Shown here: in pieces, positions 61,285 through 64,000 of the stretch
How positions within the stretch are numbered: the first letter of the stretch is position 1
How the letters are laid out: the number at the start of each line of letters is the position of its first letter
Origin: Dyadobacter sp. Leaf189
GTDB taxonomy: Bacteria > Bacteroidota > Bacteroidia > Cytophagales > Spirosomataceae
Reading direction: 5' to 3'
Length of the DNA: 64,000 bases
Assembly: GCF_001424405.1 (NCBI RefSeq)
Contig: NZ_LMPS01000007.1
Location: 281,893-345,892, forward strand
Notes under the pieces: model-generated
Told to the model about the DNA's origin: nothing
The model's input: only the letters and a program-made list of their open reading frames with translations
The model's database searches: none
Program-made: the position numbers and the translations under genes

Positions 61285-63225
61285 ATGGGTTCTCATAAGC
61301 ATCTTGACAAAGCCTCTGCAGCGGGGTTACTGGTCGCATTAGGGATTATTTTCGGAGATATAGGCACATCGCCATTGTACGTAATGCAGGCGATTATCGG
61401 TACAAGCGCAATCTCTGATGAAGTGGTGTATGGAGCAGTATCCTGTATTTTCTGGACGCTTACTTTACAAACGACGGTGAAGTACGTGATCCTGATCCTG
61501 CGGGCCGACAATAAAGGAGAAGGCGGAATTCTGGCACTGTTTGCATTGGTAAGGAAAAATGCCTCCTGGCTGGCTGTTCCTGCAATTATTGGTGCCAGTA
61601 CCTTGCTTGCAGACGGTATTATAACGCCGCCCATTTCGGTTTCTTCTGCGGTGGAGGGTCTGCGGATACTTTATCCGGATATTCAAACAATCCCCATCGT
61701 AATCGGGATACTTACCTTGCTCTTTATCATTCAGATATTCGGTACCACCATTGTGGGGCGCGCATTTGGTCCCGTCATGCTGATCTGGTTCCTGATGCTG
61801 GCGGTACTGGGCCTTTCGCAGGTGATCGATCACATGGAGATCCTCAAATCGCTTAATCCTTATTACGGTTATCAGCTGCTCGCCAATCATCCCGGCGGCT
61901 TCTGGATGCTGGGCGCAGTATTTCTTTGTACAACGGGCGCCGAAGCCCTATACAGTGACTTGGGGCATTGCGGAAGGGGAAATATCCGGATCAGCTGGAT
62001 TTTTGTCAAAACCTGTTTGATCCTTAACTACTTCGGTCAGGGCGCCTGGCTTATTGTCCATTCCGGCGATTACCTTAACGGACGCAAACCGTTTTTTGCA
62101 ATGATGCCTGAATGGTGGCTGCTGCCGGGCATTGCGATAGCCACAATGGCTACTATCATCGCCAGCCAGGCTTTGATCAGCGGATCGTTTACATTGATTT
62201 CAGAAGCAATCCGGCTTAACTTCTGGCCAAAGGTGCGGTTGATTTATCCGAGCGATCAAAAAGGACAGCTCTACGTACCAAGCGTAAACTGGCTCTTGTG
62301 GGCTGGCTGCGTTGGCATTGTGCTTTATTTCAAAGAATCGTCGCACATGGAAGCGGCATATGGTCTGGCTATCACGCTCACGATGATCATGACCACCATT
62401 CTGATGTCCGTTTACCTCTATGTGCATAAGGTACAAAAATGGTTGCTCGCCGTATTCCTGATCGTGTACCTTGCTATTGAGGGCTCCTTCCTGGCCGCCA
62501 ATCTTTTGAAATTCATGCATGGAGGCTGGGTTTCGTTGTTACTTGCCAGCGTGATCGCATTTGTAATTACAGTTTGGTTAAAAGCCTATTACATCAAGCT
62601 GAGGTTGACTGAATTTGATAATCTTGAAAAATACATCAGTCCGCTCCGCGAGCTGAGCAATGATATCAGTATTCCCAAGTACTCGACGCACCTTATTTTC
62701 ATGTCCAATGCGTCACACGAATCGGAGATCGAGACCAAGATCATTTACTCGATTTTTTACAAACGTCCGAAGCGGGCCGATATCTACTGGTTTGTGCACG
62801 TGGAAACCACTGACGAACCTTACACAATGGATTATCACGTGAATATCCTGGCTGAGGACGACGTGATTAAAGTTACATTCCGCCTTGGTTTCAGGATTGA
62901 GCAGCGTATTAATCTGTTTTTCAGGAAAGTGGTAGAGGATATGGTGATGAATAAAGAAGTGGATATAACCAGCCGCTACGAATCGCTCAACAGGCAGAAT
63001 ATTACAGGCGATTTCAGGTTTGTTGTACTGGAACGGTATCTTTCCCTCGAAAACAACCTGCCTTTCCGGGAAGAGCTGATCATGAAAATCTACTTTGCTA
63101 TCAAAGGAATAACTACCTCCGAGGACAAGTGGTTTGGACTGGACAGCAGTGCTGTGAAAGTGGAAAAGGTACCGCTTGTTTTGACGCCAAGCGAGAAAAT
63201 CAGAATGCGCCGGGTTTATAACTAG
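61285..63225 (+). CDS. kup: Low-affinity potassium transport protein Kup
   Basis: Kup takes up potassium with protons across the inner membrane. The 646-residue protein has about twelve membrane segments in the first 445 residues, with GIIFGDIGTSPLYVMQAIIG, RADNKGEGGILALFAL, GDYLNGRKPFF and SQALISGSFTLISEAIRLNF, all typical of the KUP/HAK family. A cytoplasmic domain of about 190 residues follows. Start ATG is 10 bp after the terminator of the gene upstream, so how it is transcribed is not clear. Confidence 0.96.
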   Translation: MGSHKHLDKASAAGLLVALGIIFGDIGTSPLYVMQAIIGTSAISDEVVYGAVSCIFWTLTLQTTVKYVILILRADNKGEGGILALFALVRKNASWLAVPAIIGASTLLADGIITPPISVSSAVEGLRILYPDIQTIPIVIGILTLLFIIQIFGTTIVGRAFGPVMLIWFLMLAVLGLSQVIDHMEILKSLNPYYGYQLLANHPGGFWMLGAVFLCTTGAEALYSDLGHCGRGNIRISWIFVKTCLILNYFGQGAWLIVHSGDYLNGRKPFFAMMPEWWLLPGIAIATMATIIASQALISGSFTLISEAIRLNFWPKVRLIYPSDQKGQLYVPSVNWLLWAGCVGIVLYFKESSHMEAAYGLAITLTMIMTTILMSVYLYVHKVQKWLLAVFLIVYLAIEGSFLAANLLKFMHGGWVSLLLASVIAFVITVWLKAYYIKLRLTEFDNLEKYISPLRELSNDISIPKYSTHLIFMSNASHESEIETKIIYSIFYKRPKRADIYWFVHVETTDEPYTMDYHVNILAEDDVIKVTFRLGFRIEQRINLFFRKVVEDMVMNKEVDITSRYESLNRQNITGDFRFVVLERYLSLENNLPFREELIMKIYFAIKGITTSEDKWFGLDSSAVKVEKVPLVLTPSEKIRMRRVYN

Positions 63226-63490
63226 CGCTGCGAAATATTTCTAAACAGGTAAACAATTCATTTTTAAAATGATAGCAGGCTTAATGGGTATTTGAATGCG
63301 CAATTTGTGGATAAGTGCCTTAACAACAGTTAAGTAAGCAAATATCACTCTGGTTAACTTATCAGGGCATACTCATTTTAATTCAATAAAAAGTTGAAAT
63401 AAGTAAACTCTTGTTGACTTGATTTTCGTCGCTGGAATGCTTTTGTTAGTTACAATAACATCACTGTAACCAACTAAAAACCAGACGAAA

Positions 63491-63865
63491 ATGAAAAAGA
63501 TCATAACCATGACATTCGGCGCTTTGCTTGCGGCAGCAGGAATGGTGAGCGCACAAACGACCACAACTCCGGGTACTTCGGTACCTCAGACCGTACCGAC
63601 CCAGGACCCGGCTACAACTACGCCAGCAACTGAAAAAAAGACGGATTTCAATGCGCCGCAATCACCAACAAGACCTGCGACAATCCCCTCCGAGGATACA
63701 TTAATCAAAGGGCAATCCAGTTCCGGCGCGGTTATAAAAGACACATTGATGCCTTCATCGAACAGGAAAGAAGATCGGATGAACCGCAGAAAAAACAGGA
63801 AAGGAACAGTTGAAACAGGCGATACTACTTCAACCAGTGGTTCCGGCCCGGCAAGAAAGCAGTAA
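63491..63865 (+). CDS. Small secreted Thr/Pro-rich protein
   Basis: A 124-residue protein with a signal peptide (KKIITMTFGALLAAAGMVSA, cut before QTTTT). The mature part is low-complexity, rich in Thr, Pro, Ser, Lys and Arg, with no recognisable domain. Bacteroidota genomes encode many such small exported proteins of unknown use. The 265 bp upstream hold CTTAAC/GTTAAG (63319-63324 with 63329-63334) but no clear promoter. An IS element begins 37 bp after the stop. Confidence 0.6.
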   Translation: MKKIITMTFGALLAAAGMVSAQTTTTPGTSVPQTVPTQDPATTTPATEKKTDFNAPQSPTRPATIPSEDTLIKGQSSSGAVIKDTLMPSSNRKEDRMNRRKNRKGTVETGDTTSTSGSGPARKQ

Positions 63866-63902
63866 TTAAGCGCATCATACAACAAAAAGAGGCTGTCTCA
63901 AA

Positions 63903-64000
63903 TGCACTGCCCCCAAAAAGTTAGACACTTCTTGGGGGCATTTTTATGGGTAAAAACAGAAAACATAGTGTAGAGTTCAGGCTGATGGTTGTGAAAGCTT
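63903..64000 (+). mobile_element. Left end of an IS3-family (IS150-like) insertion sequence, truncated by the window
   Basis: The edge TGCACTGCCCCC (from 63903) followed by AAAAAGTTAGACA is the type of terminal sequence seen in IS150-group elements. TGCCCCCAA (63908-63916) pairs with TTGGGGGCA (63932-63940) and TTTTT follows directly, a terminator-like hairpin ending 5 bases before the first transposase codon. The other end, target duplication and most of the element lie beyond the window. The exact outer boundary is uncertain by a few bases. Confidence 0.7.
63946..64000 (+). CDS. IS3-family transposase OrfA, N-terminal fragment
   Basis: ATG at 63946 opens a frame read to the window edge, giving MGKNRKHSVEFRLMVVKA. 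This matches the start of IS3-family OrfA proteins (KRK.S.EFK..VV), which begin a helix-turn-helix domain. The first 18 residues are all that can be seen. Confidence 0.65.
   Translation, partial: MGKNRKHSVEFRLMVVKA

Overview
The window looks like a stretch of core chromosome from a Bacteroidota bacterium of the Cytophagales. A Dyadobacter- or Spirosoma-like genus is my best guess; this is inference from gene content and no species can be named. The support is: promoters of the Bacteroidota type (a -33 TTTG or TTG followed about 19 bp later by TAnnTTTG), an alternative complex III operon fused to a caa3/aa3-type oxidase operon, a DUF3078 protein, an orphan GH106-like glycosidase, A-rich rather than Shine-Dalgarno translation starts, and the tRNA-tuf-tRNA-secE-nusG-rplKAJL-rpoBC order.

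Layout. 1-5100: the end of an unidentified gene, the ribosomal pair rplM-rpsI, rpsB, tsf, then an ECF sigma factor, a DUF3078 protein and mscL. 5221-13920: a division and cell-wall run murD-ftsW-murG-murC-ftsQ-ftsA-ftsZ, tightly spaced, without the usual mraZ-mraY half upstream. 13957-18132: an FMN reductase, accD with a radical SAM gene behind it, an NTF2-like secreted protein, smpB and an HNH nuclease. 18220-20413: rpsA and tRNA-Cys. 20521-37295: one 16.7-kb respiratory operon, actABCDEF-coxBA-ctaAB-coxC-coxC-coxD-sco-DUF420-small CxxC protein. ActA-F oxidise quinol, the aa3-type oxidase reduces oxygen, CtaA/CtaB make heme A, and SCO and neighbours probably serve copper-site assembly.

37369-43393: a GH106-like glycosidase, murI on the minus strand, and an ECF sigma / membrane protein / outer-membrane barrel trio. 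43415-57032: tRNA-Tyr, -Gly, -Thr, tuf, tRNA-Trp, secE, nusG, rplKAJL, rpoB and rpoC, with several intergenic RNA hairpins. 57104-63865: a DUF3467 protein, a two-subunit molybdenum hydroxylase (iorAB-like), a secreted mutarotase-fold-like protein, the potassium transporter kup and a small secreted Thr/Pro-rich protein. 63903-64000: the left end and first codons of an IS3-family (IS150-like) element that runs off the window.

Most of the window is conserved housekeeping sequence. I see no CRISPR array, prophage, toxin-antitoxin pair or defence island. The less explained signals are a perfect 14-bp hairpin inside the 5' end of ctaA, a structured 312-bp rplL-rpoB spacer with a small ORF overlapping the TTG start of rpoB, the conserved-looking small CxxC protein closing the respiratory operon, the His-rich stretches in three respiratory subunits, the radical SAM gene behind accD, and an apparent terminator split by the IS element.
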